Assembly: GCA_910579785.1 (NCBI GenBank)
Contig: CAJTVJ010000007.1
Coordinates: 1 to 64,000, forward strand
DNA length: 64,000 bases
Source of the DNA: an uncultured Christensenella sp.
Lineage (GTDB): Bacteria; Bacillota; Clostridia; Christensenellales; UBA3700
Direction of reading: 5' to 3'
The stretch's first letter is position 1. Every line of letters begins with the position of its first letter. Below are positions 26,741 to 35,429 of the stretch, piece after piece. The notes under the pieces were generated by a model that searched no databases, had not been told where the DNA came from, and saw nothing but the letters and a program-made list of their open reading frames with translations. The position numbers and the translations under genes are program-made.

Positions 26741-27373
26741 ATGAAAGTATTACTTATCAACGGAAGCAATAAAACCAACGGCTGCACCAACAGAGCGCTT
26801 GAAGAAGTGGCAAAGGTACTCGTTGAGAACGGCGTGGAGTACGAGATATTTCAAGTGGGGGCGGCGCCTATCAGAGATTGCATAGGCTGCAATCAATGCT
26901 CGGCAAAGCTCAAAAATAATACCTGCATATTCAATGACGACGTCGTCAATCAACTTATCAAAAAAGCAAGCGAGTGCGACGGCTTCGTATTTGGCACGCC
27001 GGTATATTACGCGCACCCAAGCGGCAGGATACTGTCACTTCTTGACAGAGTTTTTTATGCAGGAAGCAGAGTTTTTAAGCACAAACCTGCATTTGCAATA
27101 GCAAGCGCAAGAAGGGCAGGTACGACGGCGTCTATCGACGTGCTCAACAAGTACTTTATGTTTGCGCAGATGCCTGTGGTATCTTCAAGCTATTGGAATA
27201 TGGTGCACGGCAACATCCCAGAGCAAGTCGAGCAAGACTTGGAGGGATTGCAGACAATTCGTAACGCTGCGCGCAATTTGGTTTGGCTTATGAAGTGCAT
27301 TGAGCTTGGCAAAGTCAATAACGTTGAGCCGCCTAAAAACGAGAGCGGAGTAAGAACAAGTTTTATAAGATAA
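26741..27373 (+). CDS. Iron-sulfur flavoprotein, NADPH-dependent FMN reductase family
   Basis: A 210-residue flavodoxin-fold protein. The FMN phosphate loop is INGSNKTNGCTNRAL at the N-terminus, and GTPVYYAHPSGRILSLLDR is the flavin-stacking region. A compact cysteine cluster C47-X2-C50-X2-C53-X8-C62 follows the second strand and resembles the 4Fe-4S site of archaeal and clostridial Isf proteins, which shuttle electrons between ferredoxin and oxidants. It sits alone between repeat-filled gaps, behind a strong AAAGGAGA site. The electron partner is unknown. Confidence 0.85.
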   Translation: MKVLLINGSNKTNGCTNRALEEVAKVLVENGVEYEIFQVGAAPIRDCIGCNQCSAKLKNNTCIFNDDVVNQLIKKASECDGFVFGTPVYYAHPSGRILSLLDRVFYAGSRVFKHKPAFAIASARRAGTTASIDVLNKYFMFAQMPVVSSSYWNMVHGNIPEQVEQDLEGLQTIRNAARNLVWLMKCIELGKVNNVEPPKNESGVRTSFIR

Positions 27374-27454
27374 ATTGAGTGAGAGTTGAGCAAACTCACA
27401 TTGGGCATTCTCTCAATGCACATATCCTATGTAATTATGTTTGACGTATAAGTA

Positions 27455-27740
27455 ATATCATTTCGACCGAAGCGGAGAAATCTTATCCTTTTTTAACTCG
27501 ATTAGACCTCTCCACTTCGGTCGAGGTGACCAGAAATAAAAGTATGGGCGAGCGTTAATGACGTTTTATCTTATATTCACAAGGATTAGATTTCTCCGCT
27601 GCGCTCGAAATGACTTAGTTTGGTATTGGTTAAATTTGCATGGGATATGAAGCGTTGGTATAATGACGAAAGCTTGGTGCGTTGAAAACAACATATGGTC
27701 ACTTCGACTGAAACGTAGTGAAATGGAGAAGTCTAATCAA
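27455..27740. repeat. Block of palindromic repeats before the MazF terminator
   Basis: Four arms of the family occur. They include a clean hairpin with ACCTC 27506-27510 / GAGGT 27523-27527, and an inverted, truncated copy of the long module around 27545-27585. A hairpin from ATTGAG to CTCAAT (27375-27420) precedes the block. No gene is apparent in 27374-27762. Confidence 0.8.
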
Positions 27741-27762
27741 ATCGAAGAGAACATCTCAAATA

Positions 27763-27793
27763 CAAAAAGGTACTCGCAGATATGCAAGTACCT
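27763..27793 (-). terminator. Terminator of the mazF-like gene
   Basis: On the minus strand AGGTACTTGC...GCGAGTACCT is followed by TTTTTGTA. Confidence 0.7.
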
Positions 27794-27797
27794 CATT

Positions 27798-28139
27798 TTA
27801 ATAGAACCCAAGACTTATCATCAGCGCCTGATTGATTTTCTGCATAGTGTCGAGCGGCACTTCGCCGATTTTATCTTTCAGTCGCTTTTTGTCAAGCGTA
27901 CGTATTTGTTCAAGCAGTACGACAGAATCCTTTTGCAGTCCGTATTCATTGGCAGAAAGTTCTATATGGGTAGGCAATTTCGCCTTATTTATTTGGCTTG
28001 TCACCGCAGCGGCAATGACTGTGGGGCTGTATTTGTTACCCACGTCGTTTTGCACCACAAGGACGGGGCGTATGCCTCCTTGCTCGCTACCTACGACGGG
28101 ACTAAGGTCTGCGTAATATAATTCGCCTCTTTTTATCAT
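27798..28139 (-). CDS. mazF: MazF/PemK-family endoribonuclease toxin, no adjacent antitoxin
   Basis: A 113-residue protein: IKRGELYYADLSPVVGSEQGGIRPVLVVQND is the classic N-terminus of MazF/NdoA, with TVIAAAVTSQ, LPTHIEL and DSVVLLEQIRTLDKKRL following. The catalytic Arg in GGIRPVLV and Thr in AAVTSQ are kept, so it should be an active mRNA interferase. Start chosen at the ATG 28137-28139 behind GGAG, not the GTG at 28151. Antitoxin genes usually lie just upstream, but about 650 bases of repeats lie there instead. Confidence 0.92.
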   Translation of the reverse strand: MIKRGELYYADLSPVVGSEQGGIRPVLVVQNDVGNKYSPTVIAAAVTSQINKAKLPTHIELSANEYGLQKDSVVLLEQIRTLDKKRLKDKIGEVPLDTMQKINQALMISLGFY

Positions 28140-28285
28140 AGTATTCTCCACAAAGCATTAGTCCTGATAAATTATATGCAATTTACCGTCCTTAGGTTAT
28201 TGTTGACAGGTTATTGCCGTTTTATTCTGCTAGTTTGGTATGTTGTAAAAATTCGGCAGACGAGTGGAGTAGAGTATCCGCCATT

Positions 28286-28330
28286 ATAGACTAAACGAAA
28301 GTGCACGTTTGCGCTGCATTTTGTCGGTAC
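28286..28330. repeat. Second hairpin family, copy 1
   Basis: On the minus strand: GTACCGACAAAATGCAG...CGTGCACTTTCGTTTAGTC. It is homologous to segments at 33243-33286 and 56038-56082; in this copy the outer stem is decayed. Confidence 0.65.
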
Positions 28331-28334
28331 TTTT

Positions 28335-28600
28335 TTAACTTATTGAGATTTCTCCGCTTCGTTATACTTCGGTCGAAATGACTAAATTTTGCTTGTATGA
28401 CGTCAAACTTTGGTTAATTATCAATACTACATATCCTATCAAATGTAAGGGTAATGTCATTTCGACCAACGCGGAGAAATCTCAACGAATTAAAAAAGGA
28501 TTAGACCTCTCCACTGCGGTCGAGGCGACTAGATAATGCTTAGAGTAATTCAAAGATTGGTCATTCGAGCGTAGTCGAGAAGTCTAATGGAGTTGACATA
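28335..28600. repeat. Palindromic repeat block upstream of the sugar transporter
   Basis: Arms of the main family in both orientations (GAGATTTCTCCGCTTCG...GGTCGAAATGACT; GTCATTTCGACCAACGCGGAGAAATCTC; ACCTCTCCACTGCGG...GAGGCGACT). No gene is apparent in 28152-28797. Confidence 0.82.
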
Positions 28601-28715
28601 GCTTAAAAATCTCAACCATGTGAATATCGAATATAATCACATATTGATAATTTAACACTGTATTGTTTAAAATATTATAATATTTAAAAATTTAATATAT
28701 TTTTAATATAAGCTA

Positions 28716-28744
28716 TTGACCAATACTCTAATGTGTGGTATTAT
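28716..28744 (+). promoter_or_regulatory. Promoter of the GPH transporter gene
   Basis: TTGACC (28716-28721), 17 bases, TATTAT (28739-28744), about 50 bases before the ATG with an AAGGAAAGGA ribosome site. Confidence 0.75.
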
Positions 28745-28797
28745 AAATATATTGTAAAATACATATGTAATGTAAATATTTTTAAGGAAAGGAAATT

Positions 28798-30615
28798 ATG
28801 GCTTCATTAAATGAAAACAAACTTCTTCGTAAGTTCTTCGGCACAGATCCGACGAAAAAAGAAGAAATGCAACCAAGTGAAGTTTTGTCTTATTCCGTTG
28901 CCGGTCTAGGACAAAATATCATTTGTCAATTAGTTACGGCGTTCTTCATGCTCTTTATGACAGAGGTTGCCGGAGTATCGTCTTTGTGGCTTGCTTGGAT
29001 GTTTCTTGCGGCAAGACTTTTTGACGCATTCAACGACCCTGTAATGGGTACTATCGTTGACAGAACTCGCAGCAAGTGGGGTAAGATGAGACCTTATTTG
29101 CTGTTTTCGCCGTTTCCGATTGCAGTTTTGACAGTATTACTATTTACAATGGTGCCTGGATGGAACGAAGTAGGTAGATTTGTATATTCCACAATAATAT
29201 ATCTTTTGTGGGGAATCGCTTATACGTCCATTGACGTACCGTATTGGGGCTTGGCTTCGTCAATGACGTCCGATACTGACAAGAGAAATACGCTTTTGAC
29301 AGTTGCGCGTCTTTTCTGTACGATAGGCAGTGGACTTATTTCTATTGCCATTCCTGTATTTACAAATACAAATCCAGATGAGCAGATGTTTCCAATCACA
29401 GAAAAAGCTTTGGAGTGGATATTCCCTGTAATAGCGATAGTATGTGTATTGATTTCGATACCTACATTTTTGATTGGATTTAAAAACAGTAAAGAGAGAT
29501 TCTACGAAAATAAAGAAAAAACGTCTTTAAAGGAAAACTTAAAACTTCTTGCAAAGAACAAGCCTGTACTTCTTATGATATTGATGGGTATTCTTGGCGG
29601 ACTTCGTACGATATATATGACCACGGCTGTATATATTGCAAAGTATAACTTCCTTAACCAAGATTTAGCGTCGGCAATATTCTTGCTTGTCGTACCCGGC
29701 GGTCTTGCGGCGACGCTTCTTACTCCGATACTTTCAAAGAAATTCGGTAAGAGAGATATATTGATATGGTCGCATATTATTGGCGGTGTATTGCTTGTAA
29801 TATTGTATTTTATAGGTTTGCCGTCAAACGGTCAATCAACAGCTGCAAAAGTAGCTTTCTATATAATAATTATCATAGCAGGCATTCCGTCTGGATTTAG
29901 CAACATACTTACATATTCAATGATAGCTGATTCTATCGACTACTTAGAGGATAAGACAGGTAAGAGAGCAGAGGGTATTTGCTTCTCAATGCAGACTCTT
30001 ATATCTAAGATAGGTATGGCACTCACAGCATTTGTTACTTTGTTGGTACTTGGCTTGGCTGGTTATGACGATGCAAAGAAGGTTGTTACAGCAGCCGATG
30101 TTGAATCATGGAGATTGAATGATATTGAACAGTATAACACATATTTGAGCGTTATAAAAGGCAATTGGATGTCGACCACACTCCTTTGCGGACTTTCTAT
30201 GGCAGCTTGCGCAATACCGCTCTTCTTCTATACGTTTACAGAAAAGAGACAGGTTGAGGCGGTGTCAAGAGTTCTTGCAAGAAAGAAAGCTGCCGGCACT
30301 ATGAACGAGGCAGAGGCTGGCGAGTTTATCGAAGAGCTTAAACTTGTCGACAAGAAGACTCAGGAAAGGACTTACACTGAGGTCGCAGAAATTCTCGGTT
30401 GGGAAAATTCCGACGCAGTCAGAGCATTTATTGCAGAGTCTGATAAGGCAAGAGAAGAAGCTTCGACAGCGGACGTTGTAAACTTTGAAAACGTAGCGGC
30501 GGAAGACAGTGGAGTAGTTGAAAATAGTGAAGTTTTGAATGAATCTGTATCTCAAAGCGAAGAAACTGAAATAATAAAAGAGAACGAAGAATCGGAAAAT
30601 AAATCCGAAGAGTAG
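28798..30615 (+). CDS. Sugar:cation symporter of the GPH (MelB/UidB-like) family
   Basis: A membrane carrier with about twelve hydrophobic helices up to residue 480. The family signature FDAFNDPVMGTIVDRTRSKWGKMRPYLL follows the second helix, and IPSGFSNILTYSMIADSIDYLEDKTGKRAEG lies in the second half. GPH transporters bring in glycosides, pentosides or hexuronides with Na+ or H+; the sugar cannot be read from sequence. The final 120 residues are an unusual soluble extension: a basic helical part resembling the short C-terminal domain of clostridial relatives, then an acidic Glu/Ser/Asn-rich tail. No glycosidase is adjacent. Confidence 0.88.
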   Translation: MASLNENKLLRKFFGTDPTKKEEMQPSEVLSYSVAGLGQNIICQLVTAFFMLFMTEVAGVSSLWLAWMFLAARLFDAFNDPVMGTIVDRTRSKWGKMRPYLLFSPFPIAVLTVLLFTMVPGWNEVGRFVYSTIIYLLWGIAYTSIDVPYWGLASSMTSDTDKRNTLLTVARLFCTIGSGLISIAIPVFTNTNPDEQMFPITEKALEWIFPVIAIVCVLISIPTFLIGFKNSKERFYENKEKTSLKENLKLLAKNKPVLLMILMGILGGLRTIYMTTAVYIAKYNFLNQDLASAIFLLVVPGGLAATLLTPILSKKFGKRDILIWSHIIGGVLLVILYFIGLPSNGQSTAAKVAFYIIIIIAGIPSGFSNILTYSMIADSIDYLEDKTGKRAEGICFSMQTLISKIGMALTAFVTLLVLGLAGYDDAKKVVTAADVESWRLNDIEQYNTYLSVIKGNWMSTTLLCGLSMAACAIPLFFYTFTEKRQVEAVSRVLARKKAAGTMNEAEAGEFIEELKLVDKKTQERTYTEVAEILGWENSDAVRAFIAESDKAREEASTADVVNFENVAAEDSGVVENSEVLNESVSQSEETEIIKENEESENKSEE

Positions 30616-30648
30616 TATTTGTAATCAAAACAAATAAAAAAACGCGAG

Positions 30649-30674
30649 GGCTATCTATCAAACGATAGCCTTTG
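30649..30674 (+). terminator. Weak terminator between the transporter and dnaX
   Basis: GGCTATC, eight-base loop, GATAGCC, then only TTTG. Confidence 0.5.
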
Positions 30675-30691
30675 CAAAGCATAAGGTGAAT

Positions 30692-32215
30692 ATGGCATCA
30701 TATACGTCTTTATACAGAAAATACAGACCCGACGCTTTTGACAAGATGTTGGGTCAAAAGCATATTATCAAGACCTTGTCCAATGCGGTGCTGTCGGGCA
30801 AGGTTTCGCACGCTTATCTGTTCACAGGTACGCGCGGAACGGGAAAGACGTCCACTGCAAAGATTTTTGCAAGGGCTATCAACTGTCTTACTCCGCGCTC
30901 GGACGGATCGCCCTGCGGAGAGTGCGAAGTATGCAAGGCGCTTTTAAGTCCAAACAATATCGACATATTGGAGATGGACGCGGCGTCCAACAATAGCGTC
31001 GACGACATCAGAGATTTGATAGAAAAGGTCAAATACGTTCCTGTCGCATGCAAGTACAAAGTCTATATCATAGACGAGGTGCACATGTTGACTATGCAGG
31101 CGTTCAATGCGTTGTTGAAGACGTTGGAAGAGCCGCCGGAACATACGGTGTTTATCTTGGCTACGACAGAAGTGCACAAGTTGCCGCAGACGATTTTGTC
31201 AAGATGTATGCGATTTGATTTTAGATTGCTCTCTACGGTTGAGCTAGCCGATTATCTTGAAGGTATATTCAAAAAAGAGGGCAGGGAATATCAAAAAGAA
31301 GCTGTCAGAGCTATTGCCGAGGCAGGCGACGGAAGCGTGAGAGATATGCTGTCCGTCGCGGATATGTGCCTATCGTATACCAACGAAAAGCTCACTTATG
31401 AGGACGTACTCGAAGTGCTTGGAGCAAGCTCGCCTCAACTTGTAGCAAGTCTTTGCGCGGCTATCGTAGACAACGACGCTAAGAAGGCTTTGGAGATTAC
31501 GGACAAGATACTTTCGCTTGGCAAGAGCGTGGCTTTGCTTGCGAGAGACGTCGCCAAGATGATGCGCGCAATGCTGTATATCCTCAACTGCTCCAATGCC
31601 AACAGATTTTTGGCAATGCCCAAAGACCTCTTTGACACGATGTCTGACATCGCCAACCGCACTGAAAACGGAGCGTTGGTGCGTATCATAGAGATTTTTG
31701 TCAATATTGAAAACGCGTTAAGGACGTCGTCCTCTCCCACAGTTACGTTGGAAATGAGCATAGTCAAGGCATGCGATATGACGATAGACCTTGACGGCGA
31801 CGCGGTGATAAGAAGATTGCGCGACGTCGAGTCAAAGATAAGGACTATGGCAAAACACTTTGGCGACAGCGACGCGGCATTAAAACTTGACTTGGGCGAA
31901 GTGTGGGGATACCTGCTCAATACAATGAAGAGCAGTAATTCTCAACAGGCTTATACTTGCGCGGTCGGCATAACGGATGAAAATCTGTCTTTTGACGACG
32001 GAGTGCTCTATATCAACGTGGAAAGCGAAAAGAATCTGCCGATAATCAAGCAGTTTCTCGCTCAGTTTGAAAGCGTGATACGCAGGAGATACTTTGAGAT
32101 CACAGCTGTCAAGATATCATTTGACGATAAAGAAAAAGCTCTCAACAGAGACGTTGAGAGAGTAAAGAACTTGTTTGACGAAGAAATGGTCAACGTGACC
32201 AATTCTAAGAAATAA
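30692..32215 (+). CDS. dnaX: DNA polymerase III subunits gamma/tau
   Basis: Clamp-loader ATPase of the replisome. The 507-residue protein starts YTSLYRKYRPDAFDKMLGQKHIIKTL. It has Walker A GTRGTGKTSTAKIFARAINC, the zinc-binding set of four Cys (NC...CGECEVC), DEVHMLTMQAFNALLKTLEEPP with the DExx box, and the SRC motif in LSRCMRFDF. The C-terminal region is shorter than in long tau proteins. Start at the ATG 30692 with AAGGTG upstream. It heads the conserved dnaX-ebfC-recR string. Confidence 0.95.
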   Translation: MASYTSLYRKYRPDAFDKMLGQKHIIKTLSNAVLSGKVSHAYLFTGTRGTGKTSTAKIFARAINCLTPRSDGSPCGECEVCKALLSPNNIDILEMDAASNNSVDDIRDLIEKVKYVPVACKYKVYIIDEVHMLTMQAFNALLKTLEEPPEHTVFILATTEVHKLPQTILSRCMRFDFRLLSTVELADYLEGIFKKEGREYQKEAVRAIAEAGDGSVRDMLSVADMCLSYTNEKLTYEDVLEVLGASSPQLVASLCAAIVDNDAKKALEITDKILSLGKSVALLARDVAKMMRAMLYILNCSNANRFLAMPKDLFDTMSDIANRTENGALVRIIEIFVNIENALRTSSSPTVTLEMSIVKACDMTIDLDGDAVIRRLRDVESKIRTMAKHFGDSDAALKLDLGEVWGYLLNTMKSSNSQQAYTCAVGITDENLSFDDGVLYINVESEKNLPIIKQFLAQFESVIRRRYFEITAVKISFDDKEKALNRDVERVKNLFDEEMVNVTNSKK

Positions 32216-32252
32216 CGCAGTATCAAAAAACATATATAAAAGGAGACTTAAT

Positions 32253-32573
32253 ATGGCAAAGTTTGGAGGATTTGGCGGCGGCAATATGCAGCAGCTTATG
32301 CGCCAGGCACAAAAGATGCAACAGGAAATGATGGAAGCGCAAGAAGAGTTGAAGACTATCGAAGTGACGGGAGCAAGCGGCGGAGGTCTTGTCGAAGTAA
32401 CTATGACTTGCGAAAAACAAGTTGTCGGAATAAAAATCAAGCCCGAGGCAGTTGACCCAGACGATATCGAAATGCTTGAAGACCTTATCATTGCGTCTTT
32501 CAACGACGCTGTGGCAAAGGCAGAAGAGCAGAGAGAGCAAAAACTCGGCAAATTTGCAGGTTTAGGTTTTTAA
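32253..32573 (+). CDS. ebfC: YbaB/EbfC nucleoid-associated protein
   Basis: A small DNA-binding protein, 106 residues, with a Gly-rich and Met/Gln-rich start (NMQQLMRQAQKMQQEM), the long helix of this family, then EVTGASGGGLVEVTMTCEKQVVGIKI and a C-terminal helix. It is conserved between dnaX and recR in many bacteria. Ribosome site AAAAGGAGA. Confidence 0.94.
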   Translation: MAKFGGFGGGNMQQLMRQAQKMQQEMMEAQEELKTIEVTGASGGGLVEVTMTCEKQVVGIKIKPEAVDPDDIEMLEDLIIASFNDAVAKAEEQREQKLGKFAGLGF

Positions 32574-32574
32574 T

Positions 32575-33159
32575 ATGTCGTATTATCAACCTTTGGCAAG
32601 ATTGGTCGCGCAATTTTCTAAGTTGCCGGGAGTGGGAGCTAAGACTGCTCAGCGTTACGCATACAAAATAATCAATATGACGCCTGAGGAAGTCGAGGAC
32701 TTTGCCAATGCCTTGGTGGATACAAAAAACAGTATTCACTATTGTTCAGTATGCGGCAACTATACGGACGGCGACGTCTGCGACATATGCGCTACGAGGG
32801 ATAAGTCAGTGATATGCGTAGTCAAAGAGCCCAAGGACGTGATTGCCTTTGAGAAGATAAAAGATTACAACGGAGTGTATCATGTATTGCAGGGTACTCT
32901 CAATCCTATGCAGGGCATAGGCGTCGACGACATTCGTATCAAAGAGCTCATGGGCAGACTTGTCGGCGTCAAAGAAGTCATTATGGCGACCAATCCAGAC
33001 ATAGACGGAGAGGCGACGGCAACGTATATAGCCCGTCTTATCAAGCCTATGGGCATTAAAGTCACAAGGCTCGCCAGCGGCATTTCAATGGGCAGCGATA
33101 TAGAGTACGCCGACGAAGTGTCCTTGTCAAGAGCTTTGGCTGACCGTAAAGAATATTGA
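32575..33159 (+). CDS. recR: Recombination mediator RecR
   Basis: RecR acts with RecF/RecO to load RecA on gapped DNA. The 194-residue protein has the N-terminal helix-hairpin-helix (LARLVAQFSKLPGVGAKTAQRYA). It has a four-Cys zinc motif (CSVCGNYTDGDVCDIC) and a Toprim domain with VVKEPKDVIAFEKI, GTLNPMQGIG, ATNPDIDGEATATYIARLI and a final SMGSDIEYADEVSLSRAL. It begins one base after the ebfC stop. Confidence 0.96.
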   Translation: MSYYQPLARLVAQFSKLPGVGAKTAQRYAYKIINMTPEEVEDFANALVDTKNSIHYCSVCGNYTDGDVCDICATRDKSVICVVKEPKDVIAFEKIKDYNGVYHVLQGTLNPMQGIGVDDIRIKELMGRLVGVKEVIMATNPDIDGEATATYIARLIKPMGIKVTRLASGISMGSDIEYADEVSLSRALADRKEY

Positions 33160-33184
33160 ATATAGCACTTGAAGTTTGATTGTC

Positions 33185-33420
33185 TATAAGCAAAATGTGG
33201 TCGCCTCGACCGTAGTGGAGAGGTCTAATCGAATTAAATAAGTACTGACAAAATGTAGAGAAAGTTTACATTTTCGTTTGGTCGGAAAGAGGGGGAGTCT
33301 GGCTGTTAGATTTTTAATCTTATGAGATATCTCGACTGCGCTCGATATGATTATATATGATTACGATAAACTAAAATATAGTCGCCTCGACCGAAGCGGA
33401 GTAATCTCAACAAGTTAAAT
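33185..33420. repeat. Palindromic repeats downstream of recR
   Basis: The main family occurs at 33198-33232, at 33321-33350 (hairpin ATATC 33327-33331 / GATAT 33344-33348) and at 33380-33415. A copy of the second hairpin family lies at 33243-33286. Confidence 0.8.
33243..33286. repeat. Second hairpin family, copy 2
   Basis: TACTGACAAAATGTA, loop GAGAAAGTT, TACATTTTCGTTTGGTCGG: inner stem ATGTA/TACAT. Compare ATGCA/TGCAT in the copy at 56038-56082. Confidence 0.65.
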
Positions 33421-33462
33421 AATAAATAGATTTCACATTTAGCTATATGCAACAAAGAACAT

Positions 33463-33656
33463 AAAAAACACTCCTCAGCGGAGTGTTTTTAAGTACACAA
33501 GCGAGCGCAATTCTGAACCCGCTTTGTAGCAGGTGGGTATCCTGTGCAAGTCTTTTGTAATCCTTCAACCGCCTAAGCGGTAAGGCGCGCCAGCCAACCT
33601 CCAACTCCGGATTCCCTATTCAAGAGTGCGGTACAATGTGCTACTCGTTTGTGTAC
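33463..33656 (-). ncRNA. Structured small RNA, possibly 6S RNA
   Basis: A minus-strand RNA gene of about 190 bases with its own promoter and terminator. The promoter is TTGATT (33689-33684), 17 bases, TATAAT (33666-33661). The RNA would start near 33656, exactly where a 13-bp closing stem begins: 33644-33656 pairs with 33493-33505 (GTACACAAACGAG / CTCGCTTGTGTAC). An ACCGC/GCGGT hairpin (33568-33581) lies near the midpoint, so the molecule can form one long rod with internal bulges. A terminator hairpin (33468-33486) follows directly. Size and rod shape suit 6S RNA, the RNA polymerase regulator. I do not recognise SRP, tmRNA, RNase P or T-box motifs. The class is an inference. Confidence 0.65.
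33468..33490. terminator. Bidirectional terminator of the small RNA
   Basis: ACACTCC, loop TCAGC, GGAGTGT, with A-run on the left and T-run on the right. Confidence 0.85.
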
Positions 33657-33660
33657 CTAT

Positions 33661-33689
33661 ATTATACTATACAAAAAACGCAAAATCAA
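33661..33689 (-). promoter_or_regulatory. Promoter of the small RNA
   Basis: Minus strand TTGATT, 17-base spacer, TATAAT. Confidence 0.8.
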
Positions 33690-33853
33690 TACACATTTTC
33701 AAAATTTTTTAAATTTAATGATAATTTTGCAAAAATTTTTGATAAATGTGCGATATATGTCGGTTTGTATTATATAAATTTTCTGCGATGGGTTGCCAAG
33801 CTGTGTCATATATCAAAAAATAGGCATAAATTGGAGCAATATCTAAAAAGTAT

Positions 33854-33882
33854 TTGTATTTTATATTTTTATATGATATACT
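33854..33882 (+). promoter_or_regulatory. Promoter of asnS
   Basis: TTGTAT (33854-33859), 17 bases, TATACT (33877-33882), 30 bases before the ATG. No T-box leader fits in the space. Confidence 0.65.
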
Positions 33883-33912
33883 CAAATAAATCTATTAGCA
33901 GAGGCGTAATTT

Positions 33913-35307
33913 ATGACAAAGATTTCATTAAGAGAATTGGCGCAGAACTTTGAGAAGTACGCGGACAAAGAAGTCAGCGTATGCGGTTGGGTGAGGACGA
34001 TAAGAGACAGCAAGAGCTTTGCTTTTATAGAGCTTAACGACGGTACTTATTTTAAATCTACGCAAATTATTGCAGAAGAGGCTCAACTTGACAACTATAA
34101 GAGCGTTATATCCCAAAACGTAGGAGCAGGACTCAGCGTTGTGGGAAAACTTGTGCTTACTCCCAATATGAAACAGCCGTATGAAATAAAGGCGGAGAGC
34201 ATAGAGATAGAAGCTACGTCAACTCCTACGTATCCGTTGCAGAAGAAGAGACATACGATGGAGTATCTTAGAGAGATCGCGCACCTAAGACCGAGAGCCA
34301 ATACTTTTCAGGCTGTGTTTAGAGTGCGTTCGGTAGCAGCGCAGGCTATACACGCATTCTTTGCTTCGCGTAACTTTGTATACGTCAATACGCCGCTTAT
34401 CACGACCAGCGATTGCGAGGGCGCGGGCGAGATGTTTAGGGTGACTACGCTAGACCTCAACGACGTGCCTAAGACCAAAGAAGGACAGATAGATTTTGAC
34501 AAGGACTTTTTCGGCAAGTCGGCAGGGTTGACCGTCAGCGGACAGCTCAATGCGGAGTGCTTTGCGCTTGCATTTAAAAACGTATATACGTTTGGACCTA
34601 CGTTCAGAGCAGAAAGAAGCTATACCAACCGCCATGCGTCTGAATTTTGGATGATAGAGCCGGAGATAGCTTTTGCCGACCTCAAAGACGATATGGAGCT
34701 TGCTAAGGATATGGTCAAGTACGTGATAAAGGACGTGCTGGAAAAGTGTCCCGAAGAGATGGCATTTTTCAACAACTTTATGGACAAGGGACTTATCGAG
34801 AGATTGCAGGGTATTGTCGACAGCGATTTCGCTACTGTGACGTATACCGAGGCAGTGGCTTTGCTTGAAAAACATAAGGATGAATTTCAATTCCCGATAT
34901 ATTGGGGCGCTGATCTTCAAACCGAACACGAGAGATATCTTACAGAGAAGATTTTCAACAAGCCCGTATTTGTCACAGACTATCCAAAGGAGATCAAGGC
35001 GTTTTATATGCGCTTGAACGACGACGGCAAGACTGTCGCGGCAGTTGACTTGCTTGTTCCCGGAGTAGGCGAAATAATCGGCGGAAGCCAAAGAGAGGAG
35101 CGCTTAGAGCTTTTGATAGACCGCATCAAAGAGCTTGGGCTTAGAGAAGAGGACTATTGGTGGTATCTTGATTTGCGTCGCTACGGCGGTGTCAAGCACG
35201 CTGGTTACGGTCTGGGGTTTGAAAGACTTATCATGTACCTTACAGGTATGCAAAACATCAGAGACGTCATACCGTTTGCCCGTACGACAGGCAGCGCAGA
35301 CTTTTAA
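33913..35307 (+). CDS. asnS: Asparaginyl-tRNA synthetase
   Basis: Class IIb synthetase charging tRNA-Asn. The 464-residue protein has an N-terminal OB-fold anticodon domain (VCGWVRTIRDSKSFAFIELNDGTYF), a linker, and the catalytic core. The core has motif 2 in FRAERSYTNRHASEFWMIEPEIAFADL, the GSADF end, and motif 3 in GYGLGFERLIMYLTG. AsnS rather than AspS is indicated by overall block pattern and the ISTPLITTSDCEGAGEMF-like segment. It is followed by a tRNA-Thr gene on its own promoter. Confidence 0.95.
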   Translation: MTKISLRELAQNFEKYADKEVSVCGWVRTIRDSKSFAFIELNDGTYFKSTQIIAEEAQLDNYKSVISQNVGAGLSVVGKLVLTPNMKQPYEIKAESIEIEATSTPTYPLQKKRHTMEYLREIAHLRPRANTFQAVFRVRSVAAQAIHAFFASRNFVYVNTPLITTSDCEGAGEMFRVTTLDLNDVPKTKEGQIDFDKDFFGKSAGLTVSGQLNAECFALAFKNVYTFGPTFRAERSYTNRHASEFWMIEPEIAFADLKDDMELAKDMVKYVIKDVLEKCPEEMAFFNNFMDKGLIERLQGIVDSDFATVTYTEAVALLEKHKDEFQFPIYWGADLQTEHERYLTEKIFNKPVFVTDYPKEIKAFYMRLNDDGKTVAAVDLLVPGVGEIIGGSQREERLELLIDRIKELGLREEDYWWYLDLRRYGGVKHAGYGLGFERLIMYLTGMQNIRDVIPFARTTGSADF

Positions 35308-35326
35308 AAATATTCCCTTTAAGTCG

Positions 35327-35355
35327 TTGACAGACGATAAAAAGGATAGTATAAT
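35327..35355 (+). promoter_or_regulatory. Promoter of tRNA-Thr
   Basis: TTGACA (35327-35332), 17 bases, TATAAT (35350-35355): full consensus. The 5' leader of about 68 bases contains two small hairpins, CTTTGT/ACAAAG and GCGACG/CGTCGC. Confidence 0.85.
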
Positions 35356-35429
35356 GTACTAGGTCTTTGTGATAACAAAGCCAATACTCTTAAATGAATA
35401 ACATAGCGACGCTTGGCCGTCGCCAATAT

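Noticed and set aside
33463..33656. SRP RNA or tmRNA
   Set aside because: The SRP GGAAGGAAGCAGCC-type tetraloop core and the tmRNA tRNA-like ends are absent on both strands.
33636..33953. 105-codon plus-strand open frame over the small RNA promoter and the asnS start
   Set aside because: AT-rich, Phe/Tyr/Lys translation without a ribosome site; overlaps the better-supported RNA gene and asnS.
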